From Bacteroidota bacterium (GTDB lineage: Bacteria; Bacteroidota; Bacteroidia; J057; JADKCL01): a DNA stretch of 64,000 nucleotides. Shown here in pieces: positions 27,926-37,007 of this stretch. The stretch spans positions 234,241 through 298,240 of the forward strand of contig JADKCL010000065.1 of the NCBI GenBank assembly GCA_016718825.1, read 5' to 3'. The position numbers were made by a program, and so were the translations under genes. The notes below the pieces were generated by a model. The model was not told the DNA's origin, did no database searches, and worked only from the letters and a program-made list of their open reading frames with translations. The first letter of the stretch is position 1, and the number at the start of each line of letters is the position of its first letter.

Positions 27926-29617
27926 CAATGTCATTAAGTTAAGGCTATCCTTACGAACCAAATAAAGATATCGGCGATCCTGAAAACAGTGCGTAGTCTT
28001 TTTTTCTTGGGGAGAACTTGTGTCGTTTTCCTGCTTGAAAATAGGGGGGCAGGCGATACCTTTAATTTCCTACATTATTTCTCACCCACTCCCCCATTAT
28101 TATGGTCACAAATTTACAAAAGACATTGGACGGATTGAAAGAATTTGTCCACGAGGCATCGCTCGATGTGCGTTACCGCGCCCGGCCGCAGGACTTCACC
28201 CGTGAAAGGTTGCTGCCATTCCATCGCGTCGTGAGCATCATACTTTCAGCGATGAAAAGGCCTTTGGATCTGGAATTGAAGATGATTTTCGATCTTGTCG
28301 ACGGCCTAGACTGCCCCACTGATTCGGCGTTTTCGCAGGCCCGCAAGAAACTGCTCTCCGAGTTCTTCGTCCGCTGGCTCGAGCACCAGTCTGAACTGGT
28401 TTATGCGTGTCCCCACGAGACCTTCATGGGCATGCGGCTGTTCGGTGTGGACGGTTCGGTGGTCACCCTGCCTGACAATCTGGCGATGCGGAAGTCTTTC
28501 CCCGGCGTCACCAACACCAAGGGTGTGACATCTGTGCAGATGCGGATTCTCTGTTGCCATGACGTGCTGAACAACCATGCCGTGACGACCCGCGTGGCAC
28601 CCTTCATCCAATCCGAAATCGACATGGCCTTTGACTGCATCGGCGGCTTCGGTGCCAACGACCTACTGGTTTATGACAGGCTGTTCTTGGGCTGGGGATT
28701 GATCAGGATGCATCAGATGAAAGGTGTACAATTCTTGATGCGTTGCACGCTCACGGCCAACAACAGGGTCAAGGAATTCGTCAAGTCTGGCAAGGACGAG
28801 GAAGTGGTGCAGTTCGAGGCCACCCACAAATCCGCGTCCAAGCTTCGTAAGCTCGGCATCGCCGCCAAAATCGGGGAGTCCCTCACGGTACGCTTAGTAA
28901 GAGTGGACATCGGAGGCAAGGAACCCGAAGTGTTGGCGACAAGCCTTACCGACACCGCGAAGTTCCCGCATTCCATCTTCAAGGAACTCTACTTCAAGAG
29001 GTGGCCGGTGGAGACCTTCTTTGACAGGCTCAAAAACAAGCTTAAGGTCGGGGTCTTCAGCGGGACGTCCGTGGAGGCGGTCAAGCAGGACTTCCACGCA
29101 ATGGTCTTTCTTGCCAACCTCCAAGCAATGATCGAACGCGCAAACAGGCCCCAGGTGGATGAAGCTACCAGGCACCGGCTGCACAACTACCAAATCGACT
29201 GGAACAAAAACCTTGGCCTGCTCAAGCCAATGATTACAACGCTGTTTGCACAAGGCGACCAGTCCAAGGCCCTAACGGATCTGCTGAAACAAATGGCTAT
29301 GACCAGATATCTAGAACCGGTGCGAAAGGGAAGAAAGTTCTCCCACACAAGGCGTAAAATGCAGGGGAACTGCAAGCACAACAACTACCCAAACTACAGG
29401 CACGCCATCTAACTCACGGAGACTTCGATCTTTGAAAGCCTAGTCCCTTTAGAATTGCTATCAAAGTGGCATGGGAAGCTATTCCCTTTTCTACAACCAA
29501 AACTCAGAAAAACGAACAATGTGGATAACCCAAAGTCCACATTAGCCGAAACCAAAATAACAAACACCCAGAATTTACAGCAAAAACCAATATTGAGGCC
29601 TTAACTTAATGACATTG
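27926..29617 (+). mobile_element. IS4-family insertion sequence (1692 bp)
   Basis: It has perfect 20-bp terminal inverted repeats at 27926-27945 and 29598-29617 (caatgtcattaagttaagg...) and one transposase gene inside. The flanks tgctttagct (27916-27925) and tgcttcagct (29618-29627) match 9 of 10, as expected for a slightly diverged target duplication. The element is complete and probably functional. It inserted into intergenic DNA next to the accessory patch. Confidence 0.9.
28102..29412 (+). CDS. IS4-family transposase
   Basis: 436 aa, full length. The catalytic triad is readable: Asp in FGVDGSVVTLPD, Asp in LLVYDRLFLGW, and Glu in the YREK-like block YFKRWPVETFFDRLK. The N-terminal DUF4372-like or DNA-binding part has FTRERLLPFHRVVSIILSAMKR. 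The C-terminal tail is basic (GRKFSHTRRKMQG). It cuts and pastes the element bounded at 27926 and 29617. The promoter is presumably within the 175-base leader after the left repeat. Confidence 0.92.
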   Translation: MVTNLQKTLDGLKEFVHEASLDVRYRARPQDFTRERLLPFHRVVSIILSAMKRPLDLELKMIFDLVDGLDCPTDSAFSQARKKLLSEFFVRWLEHQSELVYACPHETFMGMRLFGVDGSVVTLPDNLAMRKSFPGVTNTKGVTSVQMRILCCHDVLNNHAVTTRVAPFIQSEIDMAFDCIGGFGANDLLVYDRLFLGWGLIRMHQMKGVQFLMRCTLTANNRVKEFVKSGKDEEVVQFEATHKSASKLRKLGIAAKIGESLTVRLVRVDIGGKEPEVLATSLTDTAKFPHSIFKELYFKRWPVETFFDRLKNKLKVGVFSGTSVEAVKQDFHAMVFLANLQAMIERANRPQVDEATRHRLHNYQIDWNKNLGLLKPMITTLFAQGDQSKALTDLLKQMAMTRYLEPVRKGRKFSHTRRKMQGNCKHNNYPNYRHAI

Positions 29618-29785
29618 TGCTTCAGCTGACGGTCACCACATTGCTTTCAATTCTCATCTTGTTCGGATTTTTGGTTTTGATTGAGTTGATGGATGTATTC
29701 ACCTTCGTTGCATTCCATTCCGGGGACGAGTTTCCCCGTTTGTCTTTCCCTGCAGAAATCCTTCAAGAACAATACGCTGCCGAGG

Positions 29786-30568
29786 CTATCGCAGGCCAAA
29801 GCGATCCGATAAGAAGGCTGGATACCAATCAAGTTTCAAGTTCACGAGGTCTTTTGCAATCTCCTCTGCGACCAACTTGTTGATGCCCATCTTGGATTCA
29901 GCCAATGAATCCAACAGAACCCCGTTGGGTGCAAAGAAATAGACGCGATTCAAGCAAGGTGGGGGAATGCAGGCATTCGGTGGATCAAAATAGGCAAATG
30001 ACCGAATGGACCCGCTTCTGTGGAATTCAATGAAGCTCCCGATCTGATAGGAATCAAGGAAACGTCCGGAAAACTGCAAGCCTGCTCCTGGGAAATAGGA
30101 ATGGTAGTCGCATCGGGATCTCTTCGAAAATCGAGGTATATAACTTCGCACCTTCAGCGTGGTATCGCAACAAAGCTCGATTTTCAGATGCTCGTCTCCG
30201 CTGACAATAGTAAGCATCGAAATATCCTTGATGCGGGCTGGAAAGGAGCACTTCGAATTTTCTAGGTATTGGTAATCAACCGCAATAAGTAGCTCGCCAT
30301 TATCGCTCCACCATTCAAAACCATTGGGACGATGTAGATAGGCACCTACCAGCTGATGTTGAGCAAGACATTGAACTGCCGTTGAAACTTCTGTTGATTG
30401 AAGCCATTGCGTTCGATTTTTGCATTGAGCATTTTCTCCAAAAACTCCAGGATCAATTTTGTTGCAATTTGTAATGAACAGCAAAGTTGCAAAGCAAAAG
30501 GAAAGAATGCCCAGTGTTTGCGCCCCTATTGGTTGGATACTTTTTGACACACGTTTTATCCTTTTCAT
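29786..30568 (-). CDS. Hypothetical lipoprotein
   Basis: 260 aa. A hydrophobic segment (GILSFCFATLLFITNC) ends in a lipobox-like Cys, so it is probably an outer- or inner-membrane lipoprotein. The mature part is Cys-rich (ELCCDTTL, ACIPPPCLN) and ends with a helical segment (NKLVAEEIAKDLVNLKLDW). No family is recognised. It opens the patch of small exported and membrane genes (29.8-37.5 kb) after the IS4 element. A weak ORF on the other strand overlaps its 3' end. Confidence 0.55.
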   Translation of the reverse strand: MKRIKRVSKSIQPIGAQTLGILSFCFATLLFITNCNKIDPGVFGENAQCKNRTQWLQSTEVSTAVQCLAQHQLVGAYLHRPNGFEWWSDNGELLIAVDYQYLENSKCSFPARIKDISMLTIVSGDEHLKIELCCDTTLKVRSYIPRFSKRSRCDYHSYFPGAGLQFSGRFLDSYQIGSFIEFHRSGSIRSFAYFDPPNACIPPPCLNRVYFFAPNGVLLDSLAESKMGINKLVAEEIAKDLVNLKLDWYPAFLSDRFGLR

Positions 30569-30583
30569 CGGATTTCAATTCGC

Positions 30584-30795
30584 TTAGTTTATCGTGATTG
30601 GCATTGTTGACAAGCTCATTTCGCCGCCATTATAGACGGTACTTTTTGGCAATATGGGAATTTTACGATCAATATGGACGACAGATTTTGTCAAACGCCT
30701 TATGTGAAAACTACCATGCATTTCTACAGCTGTAGATGAAACTATTCGTGACTCATTTTTTTGAACCATTTCCAGAATTCAGCAATTTTATCCAT
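30584..30795 (-). pseudogene. Fragment of small immunity-like protein
   Basis: The reading begins MDKIAEFWKWFKK at 30795 and continues, after a one-base shift, in another frame (SRIVSSTAVEMHGSFHI to TMPITIN). An N-terminal FWxWF opening is typical of small proteins found in Bacteroidota immunity arrays. The C-terminal half of such proteins is missing. It is probably a decayed duplicate; a sequencing indel could explain the shift but not the short length. Confidence 0.35.
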
Positions 30796-30947
30796 AAGAA
30801 TAATCTGGTTTTATTCCGCGAAGGTGATCAAAAATCGCTGATTTTGCAAAATTGATGCGTTGCCCCCATAGATGCAGTAGGAGATGAGAGTTCCATTTCC
30901 AGGGCTTTGATTTGACTCTTTTACATATTAAGTGGGTAGCGTAGGAT

Positions 30948-31115
30948 AAAAAGCATCCATTTCTATTTTTCGTCACGGCGCTCGCTGTCTTCCTGACGAT
31001 GGTGTATGGGATGTACCACAAGGTGAATGTAGATTTTGAGAAGCTCAATTCTCGTGGTGTCAAAACCATCGGGATTGTCTCTGGCATTCAAGGAACTACA
31101 TTCTTAATTGCGTAA
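30948..31115 (+). pseudogene. Truncated duplicate of the 32448-32789 gene
   Basis: The sequence is nearly identical to the first ~48 codons of the gene at 32448 (KHPFLFFVTALAVF, MYHKVNVDFEKLNSRG). It lacks the ATG (the corresponding position reads gataaaaag) and diverges after SRGVKTIGIVSG, ending at a stop at 31113-31115. It is a partial gene duplication left behind by recombination. Confidence 0.7.
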
Positions 31116-31304
31116 ATGCTTATCGTTTAGTTTGCCAGTTTAAAAGGTTCGACCACGCTGCTGCGTGCTGCGAAGCGGTGGGATCGTTAGGATGATGGTG
31201 TCCTACTTCTGAGGAAAATCAGCTTGTTCCATGACGTAGGCGCGGGAACGATTCAACCATTCCCCCATAAATTTCGGGCAAGTATGAAATACACGGTCCA
31301 CAAC

Positions 31305-32015
31305 ATGAAGAAGGGTTGCAAATACATTGCGCTTGCAATTTGGGGGATGGCAATTCTCTCTGCTTGCAATACATTGGAGAAAGCTTCCACGCATGGATTA
31401 AACAGTGGATACTATCAATTGAAATCGGGAAATGAAAAGGCCCGGAATGTCTATTTGGATGTTTCAAACGAACGGATTGATGTTTATCATCAGGTAAAAC
31501 GACAACCGGATCAACAACAATTTTTGACAATCGATTTCAATCCAACGGACAGCATTCCCATGAACCTGTTGGTTTTGCGGAAGCAAAGTCTCGATATTGA
31601 TATCACATCAATTCTTCTGAAATACCGCCCGTCTGTTTACGGCTTGCCTGCACAGTTGACCACGGATCTAAACCTGGCTTTGTACGCCGGATGGCGGCAC
31701 GACTACTACCGTGTTACGACCCAAAATGACCCTTTGGGCAGAAGTTACCGCAAAATGAATAGCCGGGGATTCGATGTTGGGGTTTTTGCAGGTCCGGGTG
31801 CTACACCAATCACCCCTTTTACCACCCGGAATAGAAGGACGGATGAATACAGTGGAATGATCATTCAGACCGGAATGGCGGGTTTTCTAGAATCCAATGT
31901 AGCTAGTTTTGGATTCGCAATCGGATACGATCATCTGATGAATCCTGACCGGAAGATATGGATCTATCAGCGTAAACCTTGGCTGGGATTTGTCGTGGGT
32001 ATTGCGTTGAACTGA
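31305..32015 (+). CDS. Hypothetical lipoprotein
   Basis: 236 aa from MKKGCKYIALAIWGMAILSAC, a clear lipoprotein signal; earlier ATGs at 31224 and 31284 are in frame. The mature part has beta-like strands (NVYLDVSNERIDVYHQV), a central LLKYRPSVYGLPAQLTTDLN segment, and a C-terminal Gly-rich, amphipathic part (GVFAGPGATPI, FGFAIGYDHLMNPDRK, PWLGFVVGIALN) that could form outer-membrane strands. No family is recognised. It is probably an envelope protein. Confidence 0.55.
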   Translation: MKKGCKYIALAIWGMAILSACNTLEKASTHGLNSGYYQLKSGNEKARNVYLDVSNERIDVYHQVKRQPDQQQFLTIDFNPTDSIPMNLLVLRKQSLDIDITSILLKYRPSVYGLPAQLTTDLNLALYAGWRHDYYRVTTQNDPLGRSYRKMNSRGFDVGVFAGPGATPITPFTTRNRRTDEYSGMIIQTGMAGFLESNVASFGFAIGYDHLMNPDRKIWIYQRKPWLGFVVGIALN

Positions 32016-32305
32016 ATCGGAAATTCAGGTAAAATGGTGGGCTAATAGGCCGCGTCGCGCGCAGTTTGGAGGATTGCTGGTAGCCGATCCATTGGCGAAA
32101 TTGTCGGAAGGTTGGTGTGTTCAAGACTTTCTTGGGGTGTCCACGATGCAATTTTTTTTGTACTCTGATTTCGGAATATTCATCGTCTGAGAGCAGGAAG
32201 CTGTGACGATGAGGCCCAAGTGACACCGTTTCCTTCACGGCCAAAGCCCAGTTGATTCGTAGGATTCGAAGCGTGGACCTCATCCTGAAGCAAATTTCGG
32301 GGGCA

Positions 32306-32434
32306 GATGCTGAACATTTGTGAGAATCGTGTAATATTGCTTATCAGCGGTTTGGCTAATCTGCTAGTGTGAAAATCAAGGCAGCCATTTACCGCTCATT
32401 TTTTATGCCTGTTTCAGAAATCTTTGAGGACAGG
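32306..32434 (+). repeat. About 130-bp dispersed repeat (copy A; copy B at 33609-33735)
   Basis: Shared blocks between the two copies are tgtaatattgct, cagccattt, ccgctcattttttatgcctg and tttcagaaatc. A partial third copy of the first block lies at 32893-32925. Copy A ends just before the start of the DUF3592-like gene at 32448. Copy B precedes the broken gene at 33906. The repeat probably marks duplicated gene borders. Confidence 0.65.
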
Positions 32435-32447
32435 AGTGAGGTAGTGT

Positions 32448-32789
32448 ATGCTAAAAAAGCATCCATTTCTATTTTTCGTCACGGCGCTCGCAGTCTTCCT
32501 GATGATGGTGTATTGGATGTACCACAAGGTGAATGTAGATTTTGAGAAGCTCAATTCTCGTGGTGTCAAAACCATCGGGATTGTCTCTGGTAATCTAGGA
32601 ACAATAGCCACAATTGATTATGTCGCGAATCACCAAACGTGGGAGTATTTGAAACCCTTGAAAAGCCAAAATCGATCCATTGTCGATGCGCTGAATGTCG
32701 GTGACACTTTGGAAGTGACGTATTTGCCGGAAGATCCGGAACTTGCTTACGTTGATTTACAGAGTTGGTGGAATTTTCGGAATGAATGA
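32448..32789 (+). CDS. Single-pass membrane protein, DUF3592-like
   Basis: 113 aa. One N-terminal membrane segment (PFLFFVTALAVFLMMVYWM) is followed by a small beta domain ending in LNVGDTLEVTYLPEDPELAYVD, the GD-x-V-x-YxPxDP pattern of DUF3592-type domains. The function is unknown. A truncated copy lies at 30948, showing recent duplication. Similar small membrane proteins occur in immunity arrays. A second, diverged DUF3592-like gene is at 36447 on the other strand. Confidence 0.6.
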   Translation: MLKKHPFLFFVTALAVFLMMVYWMYHKVNVDFEKLNSRGVKTIGIVSGNLGTIATIDYVANHQTWEYLKPLKSQNRSIVDALNVGDTLEVTYLPEDPELAYVDLQSWWNFRNE

Positions 32790-33039
32790 TGGGTGCGACA
32801 AAAGTGGCGATCGGGTCATCATCAGGCTTCGACTCGGAGACATCTTTTTGGGAACTAATTTCTGCCAAGGAGGCTGATTATTAGGTGGAAAGTGTAATAT
32901 TGCTCAGAATGGGTGGCTGTTGTTTTGGTTTCCCAACAAAGTTGCCGTATCGCTTCGTTCTTGTTTCCATCATCGGTAGTTGTTAAGGCCAAAAGGTATT
33001 TTCAATGTAAATCAACGGCTTTTTCGGGTTGTAAATAAA

Positions 33040-33438
33040 ATGAGGAAGGCATATTATTACTTGTTCTACAAGATTTATCGGGTTGTAGAAAAGTCCTCCA
33101 AGGCGATGGGGGGAGCTTTTTTAACTGATTTTAAAGCCGTCTGTTTTTTGATCATTCTTGAAATCTATTTGCTGTTCTCCATTGGAATTTATTGGACTGA
33201 GATTGGTGACTTCAATATCGAATTGAGGCTTGACTTGCCGATTGTGTATGTTCCACTAATTCTTGTCATTGGCTTAAATTCGATCGCATTCGGAAATAGG
33301 AAGGTTTGGCAACGTTATGTTGCCGAATTCGAACGGTGGCCCAAACGCAAAAATGTAATTGGTGTCTGGATCGTTGTGTCCTTGATGTCCCTATTGGTCG
33401 CGAACTTTATTTTCGCTTTTTATCTGTTAAGCCATTGA
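33040..33438 (+). CDS. Small polytopic membrane protein
   Basis: 132 aa from the ATG at 33040 (MRKAYYYLFYKIYRVVEK). Three hydrophobic segments: VCFLIILEIYLLFSIGIYW, LPIVYVPLILVIGLNSIAF and VIGVWIVVSLMSLLVANFIF. The opening RKAYYYLFYKIY plus the TDFKAVCFLIILEI block is a pattern I associate with an uncharacterised Bacteroidota family often present in several copies per genome near toxin loci. The function is unknown; it could be a membrane immunity protein. Confidence 0.55.
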   Translation: MRKAYYYLFYKIYRVVEKSSKAMGGAFLTDFKAVCFLIILEIYLLFSIGIYWTEIGDFNIELRLDLPIVYVPLILVIGLNSIAFGNRKVWQRYVAEFERWPKRKNVIGVWIVVSLMSLLVANFIFAFYLLSH

Positions 33439-33608
33439 TGCTGATGGTTCAATGGGCTTTGGCACTCATGTTTCGTCAGCCCTGGGCACACGGTGCATGC
33501 GACACGCGGGGAGTGAATTGCCTCGTGTTTGTTGTGGCTTCAATTGTCGATGGTATCATCCTCGGTCTTCAACTGGAAGACGACCCTTTGAAACAAAAAT
33601 AGGCCGAG

Positions 33609-33735
33609 GATGCTGACCATTTGTGCGAAAATTGTAATATTGCTCATGAGCGGGATGACTATTTTTGTGGTGCAAAAACAAGGTAGCCATTTCCGCTCAT
33701 TTTTTATGCCTGTTTCAGAAATCGTTTAGGACAGG
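33609..33735 (+). repeat. About 130-bp dispersed repeat (copy B)
   Basis: Counterpart of 32306-32434 with the same order of blocks (tgtaatattgctcatgagcg, ccgctcattttttatgcctg, tttcagaaatcg). It lies in the gene-free gap 33439-33905, which otherwise shows nothing I can name. Confidence 0.65.
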
Positions 33736-33905
33736 GTGATTTCACCCATATTCCAAAGTTTCTGAACTTTTCCGAGGAGAATGGCAAACTAATTGTGAGG
33801 ATGTTGGATTATGAGAAATGATTTGGAGAATAGCCCTGGGATCGAAGCCATCGTATCCGCAGTGGATCATTTATAGCTGACCGCAGTCTTTCCGACCAAG
33901 CGATT

Positions 33906-34353
33906 GTGGGACATTTGGATACGAATGCGCTTTGGAACGAACTTAAAGTATTTGAAAGCAGCCAATGGCTCGTTGTGATCATTCGTTTCTATCCGACCCC
34001 GTTTAACCATTCGCTCATTTTTCGACTGCCGGATTGGTGGGTGACTTTTGACTTGGACGATCTCAAACGCTGCTTTGATTACCTGCCCAACTCATTTACT
34101 TTTTATTTTGAAAGGGATCGTCTTTTTGGGACGAAGCCTCGATCTTGATGTATTCGATTGGTACAAACATACATTTGTCGGAACAGATCCTCGGCTATTG
34201 GCACATCTCAACGATTGTTGTGGTGGAAAGGGCGGCTATCAGCGAAAGCATCCCATTGTCGATGCCCACTTGGAGGATGCAGGCATATCGCAATTGGCTA
34301 TGCGGACTTTAAGGCATCGATTCCGAGTCGCTGGGATGAAGGTTTTTGCCTGA
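33906..34353 (+). pseudogene. Broken small gene, family unknown
   Basis: The first frame (from 33906) reads LPDWWVTFDLDDLKRCFDYL and stops at 34148. Plausible continuation lies in a second frame (LDVFDWYKHTFVG, DPRLLAHLN) up to 34353, implying at least one frameshift. It may be a decayed immunity-like gene. Copy B of the dispersed repeat lies upstream. Confidence 0.35.
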
Positions 34354-34560
34354 ATAGGCTGCTCCAAATTCTATGAACCATCGCGTCTATCGTAAGAAGT
34401 GGATTATCAATTGGTGCGGGTGGTAAATCGAGCGGTAATGTAGTCGATTGGGGCGAATTTGTACACCGTAATTCCTGGAAATTGATGCGCATTGTTTTAC
34501 CTTCCGCACAATTGCCTAATTTGGACGTTTCGATCCTGAATTCCTCAACAAGATAGCGAA

Positions 34561-34979
34561 ATGAAAAAATCCAAGCCAAGCATCGATGGACCCGAAAGAC
34601 ATGATTTTCATGACAGTGCCTTGATGGGCTTCGAAATTTCCCGTGACTTGAGGACAATTTCCGTTGAGTTGGAGATTGGCTATGGTAGGTTTCGAGGGCA
34701 GTTGTGGAGACTGACGTTTTCTCAAGTTTTGAGCTTCGAATTTGAAACCATCGGCTTGGGCATAGGAGGATCACAACCGGTTGATGTACACGATGTATAT
34801 CGTGTGACGGATTCGGAACAAATCAAACGTTGGGAAGATAAACTTATTGGCTCTGGGACTCCCAAATCCGAGGCGAGGTGCACCACAGTGTCCTGGCGAG
34901 TGGTGATTTTCGTGGTTTTCATCCGCGGTCGGAGGGGATTGAAATCCTTTGTCGGCGAGTGGAGATTCAAGCAATGTAG
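34561..34979 (+). pseudogene. Hypothetical protein interrupted by a frameshift
   Basis: The first frame from the ATG at 34561 gives about 100 convincing residues (RHDFHDSALMGFEISRD, LWRLTFSQVLSFEFE, VDVHDVYRV). The conserved-looking C-terminus (HHSVLASGDFRGFHPRSEGI, then EILCRRVEI) is in another frame ending at 34979, so one base is missing around 34860-34880. Read through, it would be ~139 aa, soluble, unknown function. The formal ORF to 35061 carries a spurious tail. Confidence 0.5.
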
Positions 34980-35148
34980 GTTCTTTTTAAGTATGTGGCT
35001 GTTACTTTTAAGCAAAATCAGCAATTTGCAGTACCCCGGAAATTTTATTGGGTGCTGTTGATTGTATAAGTACTAAGAGAAGATATGGTCAATGAAAGAA
35101 TAAAAACGTCATCGAACGGTCGCAAACCTCAGCCGGGAGAAGAAGATA

Positions 35149-35634
35149 TTGTTTTGCCTGATCCTTGCGAGGCGGTTGTATCCCAACTATACCCATTTTC
35201 AACGGTTGCAGAATTTCGGTGATACTCGAATTCTTCAGGCATGTTTTGCAGCTGCGGAGGAAGCATTTTTTAACCTGCCTTCTGGGAACTTTGACAAACT
35301 CCGCGAAGAACTGCTCTTGGTTTCGCCTGATACGGGCGACTTTCCAAATGAAGTAGGTGCTTCCTATGCATTAGATGCCTGTGCGATTTGTGATGCAATT
35401 CTTTGTTTAATTGATGAAAATGCATCAGATTCAACGAAAAGGGCAGTCAATTTGACCATTGAAACTGCCTATGTTTATTCGTTGGAAACTGGCGAGTGGG
35501 AGGATCACATGCCGCTGGGAAATTCGCCGACAATCGTCCGGGAAGTCGAATATCTTGAACAACTTGTGTCGAAGATTACAATAAGTGATTTTGCTGAAGT
35601 GCGGCACTTGCAAGTGCGGAGAATTTTCAGGTGA
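35149..35634 (+). CDS. DUF416 family protein
   Basis: 161 aa as readable. The matching pattern is LARRLYPNYTHFQRL, then FGDTRIL, SPDTGDFPNEVGASYALDACAICDAIL, typical of DUF416 (YjaG-like) helical proteins. The true N-terminus is unclear: residues before the TTG at 35149 still look like the family (LSREKKILF), but no ATG is in frame and an ATG at 35085 lies in a different frame, suggesting a small indel. The function is unknown. Confidence 0.65.
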   Translation: MFCLILARRLYPNYTHFQRLQNFGDTRILQACFAAAEEAFFNLPSGNFDKLREELLLVSPDTGDFPNEVGASYALDACAICDAILCLIDENASDSTKRAVNLTIETAYVYSLETGEWEDHMPLGNSPTIVREVEYLEQLVSKITISDFAEVRHLQVRRIFR

Positions 35635-35759
35635 GTAATATTGGGCTCTCCTGAGAGGGCAAACAGGGGTCCCAGATCATGCATTTTGAATAGGTTAATG
35701 AACCCTTTGAGCTGGAAGAGTTTTAACTTTAAGAACAAATGGATCAGTCCCTAAATGAT

Positions 35760-36155
35760 ATGAAAGCTAAAAGGATGCGCACTACGCTGACGGGTATCTT
35801 CGTGGGCCTTATATTTTGCACATTGGCCGCCCAAACCTACTGCAGCCGAGCGAAAGTTGTTGGGGCAAACAGGGTGAGGGTGGAGGTTTGTCAGCTTGAT
35901 CTGCGCCCGGATTCAACCTATCTTTGGGTGTTTACCAATTATACATCTTCAATTTTGGGTCGCGTAAAAGAATGCAATCGAATGCGATCCGATACTACCA
36001 TCGGTTCCTATTCGTTGTCGGGTGATGTCATTCAATTTTTTCAAGAATTGCCCGAAGTGGATACCTTTGCGCTCTGCAAGGTCTCCAATCGTAGAATTGA
36101 ACCTGTGGGGCATGATCGAAATCGGCGCGGGTTTCGCTTGAGGCGTTGTAGGTGA
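35760..36155 (+). CDS. Hypothetical secreted protein
   Basis: 131 aa from the ATG at 35760 (an in-frame ATG at 35739 adds 7 residues). A signal peptide (TLTGIFVGLIFCTLAAQ) is followed by ~105 residues with four Cys and a basic C-terminus (RNRRGFRLRRCR). The pattern DSTYLWVFTNYTSSI, DTTIGSYSLSGDVIQFF suggests a small beta protein of the kind that reads 'cost of expression' strands, but no family is certain. It belongs to the same accessory patch. Confidence 0.5.
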   Translation: MKAKRMRTTLTGIFVGLIFCTLAAQTYCSRAKVVGANRVRVEVCQLDLRPDSTYLWVFTNYTSSILGRVKECNRMRSDTTIGSYSLSGDVIQFFQELPEVDTFALCKVSNRRIEPVGHDRNRRGFRLRRCR

Positions 36156-36295
36156 ATTTCACTTGATGGGTGATTCAACAACATCGTTGTATGAGCTTGC
36201 TGCCAAATCTAAGTCCGTTTTGATTTTTATGATATTCACTACAAACGCACCGTCATTGTATTCCCTGCCCGTGGGGAAGTTGTTGTCATTACTGT

Positions 36296-36317
36296 AGGCT
36301 GAAGACCTACGGTAATT
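36296..36317. repeat. Extragenic motif, second copy
   Basis: aggctgaagacctacggt here matches 27778 (aggctaaagacctacggt) and is partly self-complementary (gtaggc / acctac). It sits in the gene-free gap 36156-36446, which otherwise shows nothing recognisable. Confidence 0.5.
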
Positions 36318-36446
36318 CATTCACGGTTGGATTTGAAACACAATGGCTCTGAAATTTATTCAATTGGGATCCCAATTCTCTGTAAGCGACTGCCGATTCT
36401 TGGTTTGTTAAACGTTGGGAAATCAGCTTTATAAGTAAACCGGTGA

Positions 36447-36869
36447 TTATTTGCAAGAGCAACCTCCATCCATCAGAATCACTTCGCCATTAAAGTTTGA
36501 AGGCACCATTGCGGTGCCAGAATCGAGAAGCAAGTTCGTAATTCTTGCATGTTTTGGATTCTCCCCATCGTATACAATCCGGCACTTCTGACCCGGAAAG
36601 TAGTTCGCAATAACACCGCCATTAACGGCCTTGCCGATATAAAGTTTATTGTCTAGTTCGTACTGGAAACAAACATAATCCATACGTTTCCAATGATAGG
36701 GGTGTTCGCAAACAACAATTCCATCGACGTACTTTGGGTTTCTTGAAATGGCTTGATCTTCATACCAGTCCATTGCAAATATGATGATTCCCATGACCAG
36801 GAAAATCCCCAATACACCAACGTGAAACGGGGGATTCGCATTGCGCTTTGGGAGCTTAGTATTGGACAT
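36447..36869 (-). CDS. Single-pass membrane protein, DUF3592-like
   Basis: 140 aa from the ATG at 36869 (GTG in frame just before). One membrane segment (FHVGVLGIFLVMGIIIFAMDW), then a domain with VDGIVVCEHPYHWKRMDYVC, FQYELDNKLYIGKAV and FPGQKCRIVYDGENPKHARI: the GxV/YxP-like layout of DUF3592. It ends in GGCSCK. The function is unknown; it is a diverged relative of the gene at 32448 in topology. Confidence 0.5.
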   Translation of the reverse strand: MSNTKLPKRNANPPFHVGVLGIFLVMGIIIFAMDWYEDQAISRNPKYVDGIVVCEHPYHWKRMDYVCFQYELDNKLYIGKAVNGGVIANYFPGQKCRIVYDGENPKHARITNLLLDSGTAMVPSNFNGEVILMDGGCSCK

Positions 36870-37007
36870 CACTTTGATTGGTTTTCGTCGGAGATTTGAA
36901 TCGACAATTTACGGTGCCTGAAATGTGATAACGGTAGTGAATGCGACATTGCCTTTAGTCAAACAATTATGCGGTAAGCGATTAGATAATTTTGAATCTT
37001 CGCTTGA

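Noticed and set aside
29617..29883. Plus-strand membrane-like ORF (LLSILILFGFLVLIELMD)
   Set aside because: It starts inside the IS4 terminal repeat and overlaps the lipoprotein gene on the other strand; too weak to call a gene.
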